A stretch of 64,000 nucleotides of DNA from NCBI GenBank assembly GCA_029248915.1, contig JAQWIK010000102.1, positions 50,788 to 114,787 on the forward strand, given 5' to 3'. Positions 12,826 to 21,794 of this stretch are shown one piece after another (the stretch's first letter is position 1; the number at the start of each line of letters is the position of its first letter). The stretch comes from Paracoccaceae bacterium. GTDB lineage: Bacteria > Pseudomonadota > Alphaproteobacteria > Rhodobacterales > Rhodobacteraceae. The notes below the pieces were generated by a model that made no database searches, was not told the origin of the DNA, and saw only the letters and a program-made list of their open reading frames with translations. Both the position numbers and the translations under genes were made by a program.

Positions 12826-13605
12826 ATGGTCCAGTTGAGATTACCAAAAAATTCTAGAGTTTTGACGGGTAAAACTTGGCCAAAACCAGAAAATGCATCA
12901 AATATTAGGAAGTTTAAAATCTATCGATGGTCACCGGACGATGATGAAAATCCACGGGTTGATACATATTTTGTTGATTTGGATAACTGCGGGCCGATGA
13001 TACTTGATGCGCTCATTAAGATCAAAAGTGAGATTGACCCGACCCTGACTTTCCGACGTTCTTGCCGTGAGGGTATATGTGGATCTTGTGCCATGAACAT
13101 TGATGGCATTAATACTTTGGCGTGTATTTATGGTCTCGACGAAGTAAAGGGCGACGTAAATATATATCCGTTGCCCCATATGCCAGTTATAAAAGACTTA
13201 ATCCCTGACTTAACAAATTTTTATGCTCAACATGCTTCTATTATGCCGTGGCTCGAAACCAAAACAAATAGGCCTGCTAAAGAGTGGAAGCAATCTATAG
13301 AAGATAGAAAAAAGCTAGATGGACTTTACGAATGTGTGATGTGCGCTTCGTGTTCAACATCGTGCCCTTCTTACTGGTGGAATAGTGATAGATATTTAGG
13401 CCCAGCAGCGCTGTTACATGCCTATCGCTGGATTATTGATAGCAGAGATCAAGCAACTGATGAGCGACTTGAAGACTTGGATGATCCTTTTAAGTTGTAT
13501 CGTTGTCACACTATAATGAATTGTGCAAAGACTTGTCCAAAAGGCCTAAACCCGGCATTAGCAATAGCTGAAGTCAAGAAGCTAATGGTTGAAAAAACAA
13601 ACTAA
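12826..13605 (+). CDS. sdhB: Succinate dehydrogenase iron-sulfur subunit
   Basis: This subunit carries electrons from SdhA to ubiquinone through three iron-sulfur clusters. The 259-residue product has the [2Fe-2S] motif [10 protein letters not shown] (C80, C85, C88), the [4Fe-4S] motif [12 protein letters not shown], and the [3Fe-4S] region [15 protein letters not shown] choose the ATG at 12826 because CGGAG lies nine bases upstream; an in-frame TTG seven codons earlier is less likely. It ends the sdh cluster and converges on deoD with only 14 bases between. Confidence 0.96.
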   Translation: MVQLRLPKNSRVLTGKTWPKPENASNIRKFKIYRWSPDDDENPRVDTYFVDLDNCGPMILDALIKIKSEIDPTLTFRRSCREGICGSCAMNIDGINTLACIYGLDEVKGDVNIYPLPHMPVIKDLIPDLTNFYAQHASIMPWLETKTNRPAKEWKQSIEDRKKLDGLYECVMCASCSTSCPSYWWNSDRYLGPAALLHAYRWIIDSRDQATDERLEDLDDPFKLYRCHTIMNCAKTCPKGLNPALAIAEVKKLMVEKTN

Positions 13606-13619
13606 TACCAAAATTTTAA

Positions 13620-14330
13620 CTAACTTGTGGAAAATGCTGCCTCAAGTGCAATTTCCACCATATCCCCGAACGAACTCTGCCTATCTTCTGGTGGGAGTGC
13701 CTCGCCTGTCTGCAGGTGATCTGATACTGTTAAAACAGCTAAGGCTCTACAACTGTGTCTAGCCGCTAAGTTATAAAGCTCTGCCGCTTCCATTTCTACC
13801 CCCAAGATTCCATGTCTAACCATCTGTTCATTAAGATCTGGTCTCTCATCATAAAATACGTCTGAAGAGTAAATTCCACCTATGTGGGTTTTGCTTTTCT
13901 TCTTTTTTGAGGCTTCAGCTGCTGCCGCGAGTAGGTCGAAGTTTGCGCAAGGTGCAAAGTTTAATTCTCGAAAGATTGCTGAAGAAGGTGTTTGTATTGA
14001 TGAGGCTGTTTGGGCTAAAATAATATCACGAATTTTCACGTGTTTTTGCATTCCTCCGCATGATCCTATTCTGATTAAAGTTTTTGCACCGTACTCTTTT
14101 ATAAGTTCATTAACGTATATGGAAAGAGAGGGCATTCCCATGCCTGAACCGTGAATAGTTACTTCTGTATCTTTATATTGACCTGTAAAGCCAAGCATTC
14201 CTCTTACTTGGTTGACTAATCGCGGCTTTTTTAAAAAATTTTCTGCGGCCCATTTTGCCCTGTATGGATCGCCAGGCATTAAAACTATTTCTGCAATATC
14301 TTCTTTGACGGCATTTATATGAGGTGTCAT
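13620..14330 (-). CDS. deoD: Purine-nucleoside phosphorylase, DeoD type
   Basis: The protein reversibly cleaves purine (deoxy)ribonucleosides with phosphate for purine salvage. The 236 residues match the hexameric DeoD type: [10 protein letters not shown] near the start, [18 protein letters not shown] in the phosphate-binding part, [13 protein letters not shown] at the nucleoside site, and TVSDHL near the end. Its start overlaps the stop of the upstream acetyltransferase by one base (TAATG), so the two are probably co-translated. Confidence 0.93.
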   Translation of the reverse strand: MTPHINAVKEDIAEIVLMPGDPYRAKWAAENFLKKPRLVNQVRGMLGFTGQYKDTEVTIHGSGMGMPSLSIYVNELIKEYGAKTLIRIGSCGGMQKHVKIRDIILAQTASSIQTPSSAIFRELNFAPCANFDLLAAAAEASKKKKSKTHIGGIYSSDVFYDERPDLNEQMVRHGILGVEMEAAELYNLAARHSCRALAVLTVSDHLQTGEALPPEDRQSSFGDMVEIALEAAFSTS

Positions 14331-14773
14331 TATTTGTCCCTTCGTGCATATTTTATAAATGGAGTTAAATCAGCAATCTTATCATAAAGTTTTCGTGCAG
14401 GCGCATTAAATTCCTGTGTAAGCCAATACACTGTCGGGGTTTCACATTTATCAGCTTCCTCATAAACCTTTTCAATTAGCATCTTAGCAATTTGTTGCCC
14501 CCGGTTTTCTGGAGCAACAAACAAATCTTGCAGGTAGCAAACATCCTCAATTTTCCAATTATGAGGATGATAAATATAGTGTACTAAACCAACTAAAACA
14601 CTTGATTTCTCTGCAACTAATGCATTTTGTTTAGCTTGACGTTTGTCAATAAATCGATTGAAGGTTTTATCAATCACTTCATCGTTTAAGGAAGTTTCGT
14701 AGAAATCTAAGTAAGATACCCAAAGTTTTCGCCATTCTTTATAGTCGGCTTGTGATAAAGGTCTTATGTCCAT
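14330..14773 (-). CDS. GNAT family N-acetyltransferase
   Basis: This 147-residue protein is a single GNAT domain. The acetyl-CoA-binding motif A is visible as [23 protein letters not shown], followed by [19 protein letters not shown], which resembles the usual late beta-strand and Asn/Tyr-containing helix of the fold. The substrate is unknown. It is transcribed ahead of deoD with a one-base overlap; a link to nucleoside salvage is only positional. Confidence 0.85.
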   Translation of the reverse strand: MDIRPLSQADYKEWRKLWVSYLDFYETSLNDEVIDKTFNRFIDKRQAKQNALVAEKSSVLVGLVHYIYHPHNWKIEDVCYLQDLFVAPENRGQQIAKMLIEKVYEEADKCETPTVYWLTQEFNAPARKLYDKIADLTPFIKYARRDK

Positions 14774-14874
14774 TTGGTGAAGCTTAAGATGATTTTCTAA
14801 CTAAAGTGATTAATTGGATTTTGAATAGTTTGTTTTATTTACCATTTGAAATAAATTATAAACAGAAAAATTCT

Positions 14875-16842
14875 TTATTCTGCGGCAATTTCTTTTGGTT
14901 CAGCTAAGTTTACTATATCCATCATTATAGTATTCATTTCAAAGTCTTTAGGTGTATAAACTTTCGAAATTCCCATTTTAAGTAACTTTATTTCATCTTC
15001 CTCAGGAATAATACCGCCTACTACAACAGGAATATTTGTTAATCCTTCTTGTGCCAATAAATTTATCATATCCTGAACCAGCGGTATGTGACTTCCGGAT
15101 AAGATGGACAGACCGATTACATGCGATTTTGTCGTTTTGACAGTCTCCACAAGTTCCTGCGGCGTCAGCCGAATACCTTGATATTCAATGTTCATTCCAC
15201 AGTCACGAGCTCTAGAAGCAATTTGCTCAGCTCCATTTGAATGTCCGTCTAGCCCAGGTTTTCCTATAAGAAATTTTAATCTCTCACCTAACTTATCGCT
15301 AACGGCATCAACGGCACTACGAATTTTTTCTAAGCCCTCTGTTTTATTAGATATTCCGGATGCTACTCCGGTTGGACCGCGATATTCGCCGTAAATATTC
15401 CTCATTTCTTGTGCCCATTCACCCGTTGTTGCTCCTGCTTTAGCTGCCTCGATACTAGTTGGCATAATATTTTGACCATCTAACGCGGCTTTCCTTAAAT
15501 TAAAAAGAGCTAGGCTGACTAATTCTTCATCCCTTTTGCTTCGCCAAAGATTTAGCCGATCAATTTGATCTTTTTCAACTAATGGATCAACGATCATGAT
15601 ACCGCCATCACCTGAAACTAGTGGTGATTTTTCTGTTTTTGTAAATTTATTGACGCCAACTACTGTCGTTTGATTACTTTCGATATTTTGTAATCGCCCG
15701 CTGTTACTTTCCACCAACCGTGACTTCATATATTCTATCGAGTTCAGGGCGCCGCCCTGCGTCTCTATTGCTTCCAGCTCGAAACGTGCGCTTGCTTTCA
15801 GATTTTCTACCTTCGTATCCACTACTTGATTTCCATCAAATAAGTCTTCGTACTCTAATAGATCTGTCTCAAAAGCCATAATCTGTTGCATTCTCATAGA
15901 CCATTGCTGGTCCCAAGGTCTTGGAAGACCTAGAGCTTCATTCCAAGCAGGAAGCTGAACTGCTCGTGCTCTTGCCTTTTTAGATAATGTAACTGCGAGC
16001 ATTTCGATTAAAATTCTGTATACATTATTTTCAGGTTGTTGTTCGGTTAAACCCAGACTGTTTACTTGGACCCCATACCTGAAGCGCCTAAACTTAGGAT
16101 CTTCAACACCATACCTTTTTATTAAAATTTCATCCCATAGATCAACGAATGCTCTCATCTTGCACATTTCTGTTACAAATCTGATGCCAGCATTTACAAA
16201 GAATGATAATCGTCCACACAATTCTGGAAATTCGGTTTTAGGTACTCGGGTTTTTAGTTCATCTAAAACTGATATCGCTGTTGCAAGAGCATAAGCTAAC
16301 TCTTGCTCCGGTGTCGCTCCAGCTTCTTGCAAATGGTATGAGCAAATATTCATTGGATTCCATTTGGGAATATTATTGAAGCAATATTCGGCAACGTCTC
16401 CGATTAACTTCATTGAGGGTTTAGGAGGACAAATATATGTACCTCGGCTCAAATATTCTTTAACAAGATCGTTTTGAACAGTACCTTTGAGTTCTGAAAT
16501 ATTTGCCCCCTGTTCCTCAGCTACAGCTACGTAAAGTGCTAGCAACCAGGGCGCGGTTGCATTAATCGTCATTGAGGTGTTCATGTTCTCTAGTGGTATC
16601 TGACTAAAAAGGGTCCGCATATCGCCGAGATGACTGATGGGCACTCCAACTTTGCCGACTTCTCCTCGAGCTAATATGTGATCACTGTCGTATCCGGTTT
16701 GCGTTGGAAGATCGAATGCAACAGATAAACCAGTTTGCCCCTTATCAAGGTTTGAAAGATAAAGTTCATTCGAAGCTTTTGCTGTTGAGTGGCCAGCATA
16801 TGTTCTTATTAACCAAGGCTGGTCTTTTTTTCCGTTCGTCAC
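14875..16842 (-). CDS. ecm: Ethylmalonyl-CoA mutase
   Basis: This coenzyme-B12 enzyme converts ethylmalonyl-CoA to methylsuccinyl-CoA in the ethylmalonyl-CoA pathway for acetyl-CoA assimilation. The 655-residue single chain has the mutase barrel (RTYAGHSTAKASNELY near the start, FDLPTQTGYDSDH, SMTINATAPW) and a C-terminal B12-binding domain with the LDGHSNG cobalt-ligand His motif, then GGIIPEED. The distinct N-terminal wording and the divergent ccr neighbour favour Ecm over methylmalonyl-CoA mutase. Translation appears to start at a GTG, since the only nearby ATG upstream is closed by a stop. Confidence 0.93.
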   Translation of the reverse strand: MTNGKKDQPWLIRTYAGHSTAKASNELYLSNLDKGQTGLSVAFDLPTQTGYDSDHILARGEVGKVGVPISHLGDMRTLFSQIPLENMNTSMTINATAPWLLALYVAVAEEQGANISELKGTVQNDLVKEYLSRGTYICPPKPSMKLIGDVAEYCFNNIPKWNPMNICSYHLQEAGATPEQELAYALATAISVLDELKTRVPKTEFPELCGRLSFFVNAGIRFVTEMCKMRAFVDLWDEILIKRYGVEDPKFRRFRYGVQVNSLGLTEQQPENNVYRILIEMLAVTLSKKARARAVQLPAWNEALGLPRPWDQQWSMRMQQIMAFETDLLEYEDLFDGNQVVDTKVENLKASARFELEAIETQGGALNSIEYMKSRLVESNSGRLQNIESNQTTVVGVNKFTKTEKSPLVSGDGGIMIVDPLVEKDQIDRLNLWRSKRDEELVSLALFNLRKAALDGQNIMPTSIEAAKAGATTGEWAQEMRNIYGEYRGPTGVASGISNKTEGLEKIRSAVDAVSDKLGERLKFLIGKPGLDGHSNGAEQIASRARDCGMNIEYQGIRLTPQELVETVKTTKSHVIGLSILSGSHIPLVQDMINLLAQEGLTNIPVVVGGIIPEEDEIKLLKMGISKVYTPKDFEMNTIMMDIVNLAEPKEIAAE

Positions 16843-17143
16843 TTAATTTTCCATGATAATAATATTTCACTATATTGTTTCTTTATTTAGAAAATTTAAA
16901 AAAAAGTCAATTTTTAGCAAAAAAGAGAGGTGAAATTAATATTTTTATTTATCTTTCAGATTTAAGGAGCGCTACTCTTAAATAAAAATAATACATGAAA
17001 ACAATATTTTAAGTATTTTTTAATTTACCGTTGAAATAAAATTACTATATAAGATCTTAAATAGTTGTAATATTACAAATAAAATTATAGTGCTCTTGTG
17101 GTGACAGATTATTTCACCGTAATTCAATTTGATGGAGGGACAA
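16843..17143. promoter_or_regulatory. Divergent ecm/ccr control region
   Basis: This 301-base, very A/T-rich gap separates two genes of the same pathway transcribed away from each other, so both promoters should lie here. It contains two palindromes near ccr, TAAGATCTTA at 17050-17059 and the 14-base TTGTAATATTACAA at 17065-17078, and a 14-mer AATTTTTAGCAAAA at 16909-16922 that recurs upstream of the acyl-CoA synthetase gene at 20115-20128. I could not place -10/-35 boxes with confidence. Confidence 0.55.
17065..17078. promoter_or_regulatory. 14-base perfect palindrome upstream of ccr
   Basis: TTGTAATATTACAA reads identically on both strands and lies 66 bases before the proposed ccr start. 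Its size and symmetry fit a homodimeric repressor or activator. In Methylobacterium a TetR-family protein, CcrR, is known to activate ccr from a palindrome; whether this site is its equivalent is inference. Confidence 0.4.
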
Positions 17144-18424
17144 TTGGCCTTGGATGCAAACGATTCATTAATTCGCTCTAACGGTCCTGGAAAGGATTTA
17201 TATCAAATCGGAGAAATTCCTCCTCTAGGCTTTGTGCCTCCGAAGATGTTAGCTTGGACGATACGGCGTGAAAGACATGGAGAGCCTGACCAGTCCTTTA
17301 AAATTGAGACCGTTGATACTCCCAAGCTCGACAGTAATGACGTCTTAATTTTAGTTATGGCGGCTGGTGTGAATTACAATGGCGTCTGGGCAGGTCTAGG
17401 TGTGCCTATAAGTCCTTTTGATGTACACAAAGCTGAATATCACATTGCGGGTTCCGATGCTTCTGGCATTGTTTGGGCCGTAGGTGATAAAGTAACGCGC
17501 TGGAAAGTGGGTGATGAAGTTGTGATACATTGCAATCAAGATAATGGCGATGATGAAGAGTGCAATGGTGGCGACCCAATGTATTCGAACAGTCAGAGAA
17601 TTTGGGGCTATGAAACCCCAGATGGTTCTTTTGCTCAGTTTACGGCCGTTCAAAGCCAACAGCTTATGCCAAGGCCAAAGCATCTCAGTTGGGAAGAGAG
17701 CGCGTGTTATACTTTGACGTTGGCAACTGCTTACAGAATGTTGTTTGGTCACCAGCCTCATGATTTGAAACCAGGTCAAAATGTTTTGGTTTGGGGAGCT
17801 TCAGGTGGACTGGGGTCTTACGCAATTCAATTGATAAAGACTGCTGGGGCAAATGCTATTGCTGTTATATCAGATGAAGATAAAAGAGATTTTGTGACTA
17901 AGCTTGGGGCTAAAGGGGTTATTAATCGGAAGGACTTTAATTGTTGGGGACAACTTCCAACAGTAAATAGCCCTGAATTCAAAGATTGGTTTTCTGAAGT
18001 TAGAAAATTTGGTAAAGCAATTTGGGACATAACTGGCAAGGGCGTTAATGTTGACATGGTCTTTGAACACCCTGGGGAAACAACTTTTCCTGTTTCAACT
18101 TTTGTATGTAAGACAGGTGGAATGGTTGTAATATGTGCAGGAACGACTGGATACAATCTGACTATGGATGCGCGTTACGTATGGATGAATCAAAAAAGAA
18201 TCCAAGGAAGCCACTTTGCACACCTTAAACAGGCTTCCGCTGCTAACCAGTTAATGATCGAAAAAAGACTGGATCCTTGTATGTCAGAAGTATTTTCTTG
18301 GAATGAGATACCAGAGGCTCATATGAAAATGCGCCGGAACGAACACAAACCAGGGAATATGGCAGTTTTAATTCAGTCACCGCGTAAAGGCCTAAGCACT
18401 TTAGCAGAAGCAGTAATTGATTAA
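17144..18424 (+). CDS. ccr: Crotonyl-CoA carboxylase/reductase
   Basis: This is the signature enzyme of the ethylmalonyl-CoA pathway: NADPH-dependent reductive carboxylation of crotonyl-CoA to ethylmalonyl-CoA. It is a zinc-free medium-chain reductase with IRRERHGEPDQSF near the start, AAGVNYNGVWAGLG, the distinctive HCNQDNGDDEECNGGDPM stretch, the nucleotide-binding VWGASGGLGSYA, and VDMVFEHPGE. I place the start at the TTG at 17144 (426 residues, M-A-L-D), because GGAGG lies five bases upstream and the family begins M-A-L-D; the ATG at 17132 lies just before that ribosome site. Confidence 0.95.
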   Translation: MALDANDSLIRSNGPGKDLYQIGEIPPLGFVPPKMLAWTIRRERHGEPDQSFKIETVDTPKLDSNDVLILVMAAGVNYNGVWAGLGVPISPFDVHKAEYHIAGSDASGIVWAVGDKVTRWKVGDEVVIHCNQDNGDDEECNGGDPMYSNSQRIWGYETPDGSFAQFTAVQSQQLMPRPKHLSWEESACYTLTLATAYRMLFGHQPHDLKPGQNVLVWGASGGLGSYAIQLIKTAGANAIAVISDEDKRDFVTKLGAKGVINRKDFNCWGQLPTVNSPEFKDWFSEVRKFGKAIWDITGKGVNVDMVFEHPGETTFPVSTFVCKTGGMVVICAGTTGYNLTMDARYVWMNQKRIQGSHFAHLKQASAANQLMIEKRLDPCMSEVFSWNEIPEAHMKMRRNEHKPGNMAVLIQSPRKGLSTLAEAVID

Positions 18425-18591
18425 TACATAAAAGAAAGAGCCTTTTTATTAACAAAATTGGGTTTAAGAGTATTCTGTTTCGCGGAGGCCCTTTTAAAAA
18501 GTGATTTGGAATATTTTCCTGTAGGTCAGTCGACTTAAAATTGAGAAAATTTGAGTGGCCTTAATCAGGTCTAAAGTATAAACCATCGTTT

Positions 18592-20079
18592 ATGGTAATT
18601 GACTTAGTTTATTTTTCTGGCGATCAAACCAAAGCCTATAACGAAGTCGTATCAAATCTAAAACTTTCTGGTATAGACTTGAGCGAAAAAAAGTTATCAA
18701 AAAAACCTAGCCGTCAAGCTTCCCTGTTAAGTATAATTGGAAAAGCTGGAACAGGAAAAACTCTTCTAATTGCAAAACTTTTTGAGGCTTTAAAGTCCTC
18801 AGGTGTAAATATTATAACAGGCGATTATGAAAGTAAAAAACTGCGAACTGAACGCTCTCTATCTGTCTTGGCTCCTACGAATAAAGCGGCTAGCGTTTTG
18901 AGGAGTAAAGGAGTTCCTGCGACTACTCTTCATCGTATACTATATACTCCAATATATGATCCAGAATATGAAAAAATTGCTGAATGGTTGCTTGGAAACT
19001 CTGCTCGGCCTGAAAATGAAAATTTTGAAAAATCGATTTTGGACCGCATCTTTGAATTTTATGATATTAACAAATCGATACCGGGGGCTTTAGCTTCTGC
19101 CGGTTTAAAGGGATCAGACTTTATAAAAGGTTGGAAACGTCGAGAAGAGCCCTTGGATGTGGGTTTTGTTGATGAAGCATCAATGCTTGATGATCAACAA
19201 TTCGAAGATTTAAAGGAAATTTTTTCTAACTTGATTCTATTTGGCGATCCAGCCCAGTTAGCGCCTATTAATCAATCTGGTAATATGATCTTTGATAAAA
19301 TTCCTGACAAAGAAAAACATTTTTTAAGCCAAATTCATCGCCAAAAAAACGATAACCCAATTCTGGAATTGGCTAATAAATTACACGACCCAGATGTCGA
19401 TTTTTTTGCTTTTGATCAGATGGTTAGAGAAGCTTCGATTTCAGATGAAAGAGTTGTTTATAGCCAAAGAGTGAATATCGATTTAATGGCATTTAGTCCG
19501 GTTTTAGTCTGGCGGAACTCGACCCGAGTCCGTTTGATTAATGCGTTTAGGGAGGCCCATTCAATAACCGAAACTGAGTTGGTGCCGGGGGAACCGTTAA
19601 TTTGTGATGGTATTGAATTACCAATGAAACATCGGAAAAAAAGAATAGATTTAGAGGCTCGAGGGCTCGTTAAGGGGGCTCATGTCATTTATTTAGGACC
19701 TGGAAGGAAGCCAGGGTTTTCGAAGCTTCATATTCTAGGTTCAGACGATCCACAGGTTTCAGCAGCGTCGATTGTAAAAATTGAAAAGCCTGATGCAGAG
19801 GAACCATTTATACCGTTTGCAGCTCGTATGGGGGCTACTTTTTTACATGGTTCAGCCGTTACGATTCATAAATCTCAGGGGTCTCAATGGGAGCAAGTGC
19901 AAGTTATTTCAAGTGACTTGGCCGTAGCGGCAGGTACAGGGCGAATAGAATCGGGACAACCGCTTTGGAAGCGATTAACTTATGTTGCAATTACACGGGC
20001 CCAGCTTCAACTTAATTGGGTGACCAGAAACCGTCTTTCAAAGCCAAAAATTCCTCTGGACACTACTAAATTAATATAA
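18592..20079 (+). CDS. RecD/Pif1-like superfamily 1B DNA helicase
   Basis: This is a 495-residue ATP-dependent helicase-like protein. Ordered SF1 motifs are visible: Walker A GKAGTGKT (50-57), motif Ia VLAPTNKAASVL, Walker B VGFVDEASMLDD, motif III LFGDPAQLAPI, the late VTIHKSQGSQW and motif VI TYVAITRAQLQL. It lacks RecBCD-type N-terminal extensions, so it is a stand-alone RecD2/Pif1-type enzyme, perhaps acting in replication or repair. It is on the same strand as ccr but separated by 167 bases, with no functional link apparent. The translation start is not marked by a clear ribosome site. Confidence 0.85.
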   Translation: MVIDLVYFSGDQTKAYNEVVSNLKLSGIDLSEKKLSKKPSRQASLLSIIGKAGTGKTLLIAKLFEALKSSGVNIITGDYESKKLRTERSLSVLAPTNKAASVLRSKGVPATTLHRILYTPIYDPEYEKIAEWLLGNSARPENENFEKSILDRIFEFYDINKSIPGALASAGLKGSDFIKGWKRREEPLDVGFVDEASMLDDQQFEDLKEIFSNLILFGDPAQLAPINQSGNMIFDKIPDKEKHFLSQIHRQKNDNPILELANKLHDPDVDFFAFDQMVREASISDERVVYSQRVNIDLMAFSPVLVWRNSTRVRLINAFREAHSITETELVPGEPLICDGIELPMKHRKKRIDLEARGLVKGAHVIYLGPGRKPGFSKLHILGSDDPQVSAASIVKIEKPDAEEPFIPFAARMGATFLHGSAVTIHKSQGSQWEQVQVISSDLAVAAGTGRIESGQPLWKRLTYVAITRAQLQLNWVTRNRLSKPKIPLDTTKLI

Positions 20080-20156
20080 CATAAAATTTGCTTATTTTGT
20101 GGTCTAATAAAAGTAATTTTTAGCAAAACAGCACTTAATCTTTGGAGGAAATTATA

Positions 20157-21782
20157 ATGCTTGGCCAGATGATGCATCGCGATCTTTCAATAATAGAGAT
20201 ATTAAAATTTGCTGCGGAAAATCATTCATTGAGTGAGGTTATTTCACTACGAACAGAAGGTGACATACATCGTTATACCTACAGCGATTGTCTGATTAGG
20301 GTTTGTAAATTAGCTAATGCCCTTTTGGATTTAGGTGTCAAAAAGGGTGATAGGGTCGCTACTCTGGCGTGGAACGGTTATCGGCATTTAGAATTATATT
20401 ATGCTGTAAGTGGCGTTGGTGCTGTATGCCATACAATTAATCCCAGATTAAGTGCTGAGCAAATGCTTTATATAATCGAGCATGCTGGTGATACTATTTT
20501 ATTTGTAGATACTTCTTTTGTTCCAATCATAGAACAGCTTGCTTCAAAGCTACCTAAAAACTTGGTAATTATTGTTATGGCGAGCAGCGCAAGTATGTCT
20601 AACCTATCTGATCAATATTTATCTTATGAAAAGTTATTATCTGAAAGTTCTGAGAAAATGGTTTGGCCCGAGCTGCCAGAGAATACGGCCGCGGGTCTTT
20701 GTTATACCTCTGGTACTACTGGAAACCCCAAAGGGGCGCTTTATTCACATCGGTCTACAGTACTTCATGCGCTTACAATTTCATTAAACATGGGTCTTTA
20801 TCTTGGTAACGGAAAAAAGGTTTTACCAGTGGTTCCATTATTTCATGTTAACGCTTGGGGTCTTCCTTATGCCGCACCTTTGACAGGAACGTCATTGATT
20901 TTCCCAGGCCCAAACTTGGATGGTGCTTCACTATTTAAGTTAATGGATCATGAAAATGTTAATTCTGCGTGGGGGGTGCCTACAGTATGGCTTGGGCTTC
21001 TTGGTGAAATTCGCAAGCAGGGCAAGGCTCCCTCCCAATTCCAAAATGTCGTTATCGGTGGTTCTGCGGCCCCTAAATCAATGATTGAAGAATTCGAGAG
21101 TCTGGGAATTACAGTTTGTCACGCTTGGGGAATGACTGAAATGAGCCCGGTTGGAACCCAAGGTTTCCTACCTCAATCCATGACTAAATTTCTTTCTTCA
21201 GATGAGAAAATATCAAAAAAATGCAATCAAGGTCGCAGAGTGTTTGGAGTTGATTTAAAAGTTGTCGACGACAAAGGTAATTCTTTACCGCATGATGGAA
21301 AAGCTTCAGGCGAGCTGCATGTTCGGGGAAACGCAATTATTTCTGGTTATTATAAAAATGACTCCGCTACAGAAGAAGCTTTTGATGAAAAGGGATGGTT
21401 TGGAACAGGTGACATCGCCTCGATAACGCCCGATGGGTTTCTCAATATTCAGGATAGAGCGAAAGATTTGATAAAGTCAGGTGGTGAATGGATTAGCTCG
21501 ATTGATATAGAAAATATTGTTATGGGCCATCCAGAAGTTGCAAATTGTGCTGTCATTGCTGTTTCTCATCCAAAATGGGAGGAAAGACCACTACTTGTAG
21601 TCGTGTCAAACGGAAATATTCGTGTTACGAAGAAAGAAATTGATAATTTACTTCTTGAGCATATTGCAAAGTGGCAATTGCCAGATGCTATAGAGTTTTT
21701 AGATGCTTTACCATTAACTGCTACCGGTAAAGTGTCAAAGCTTACACTGAGAGAAAAGTTTGCAAACTATAAATTAGCTTAA
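20157..21782 (+). CDS. AMP-forming acyl-CoA synthetase (DmdB-like candidate)
   Basis: This 541-residue ligase activates a carboxylic acid to its CoA thioester through an acyl-adenylate. Motifs are the P-loop CYTSGTTGNPKGALYSH, the aromatic/Glu motif HAWGMTEMSP, GWFGTGDIA, the hinge DRAKDLIKSGGEW, and the C-terminal catalytic Lys in TATGKVSK. The start at 20157 follows GGAGG by eight bases. The N-terminus MLGQMM and overall form resemble, from memory, methylmercaptopropionate-CoA ligase (DmdB) and medium-chain fatty-acid ligases; substrate is undecided. It directly precedes an acyl-CoA dehydrogenase gene. Confidence 0.85.
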   Translation: MLGQMMHRDLSIIEILKFAAENHSLSEVISLRTEGDIHRYTYSDCLIRVCKLANALLDLGVKKGDRVATLAWNGYRHLELYYAVSGVGAVCHTINPRLSAEQMLYIIEHAGDTILFVDTSFVPIIEQLASKLPKNLVIIVMASSASMSNLSDQYLSYEKLLSESSEKMVWPELPENTAAGLCYTSGTTGNPKGALYSHRSTVLHALTISLNMGLYLGNGKKVLPVVPLFHVNAWGLPYAAPLTGTSLIFPGPNLDGASLFKLMDHENVNSAWGVPTVWLGLLGEIRKQGKAPSQFQNVVIGGSAAPKSMIEEFESLGITVCHAWGMTEMSPVGTQGFLPQSMTKFLSSDEKISKKCNQGRRVFGVDLKVVDDKGNSLPHDGKASGELHVRGNAIISGYYKNDSATEEAFDEKGWFGTGDIASITPDGFLNIQDRAKDLIKSGGEWISSIDIENIVMGHPEVANCAVIAVSHPKWEERPLLVVVSNGNIRVTKKEIDNLLLEHIAKWQLPDAIEFLDALPLTATGKVSKLTLREKFANYKLA

Positions 21783-21794
21783 TTGGATCAAAAA

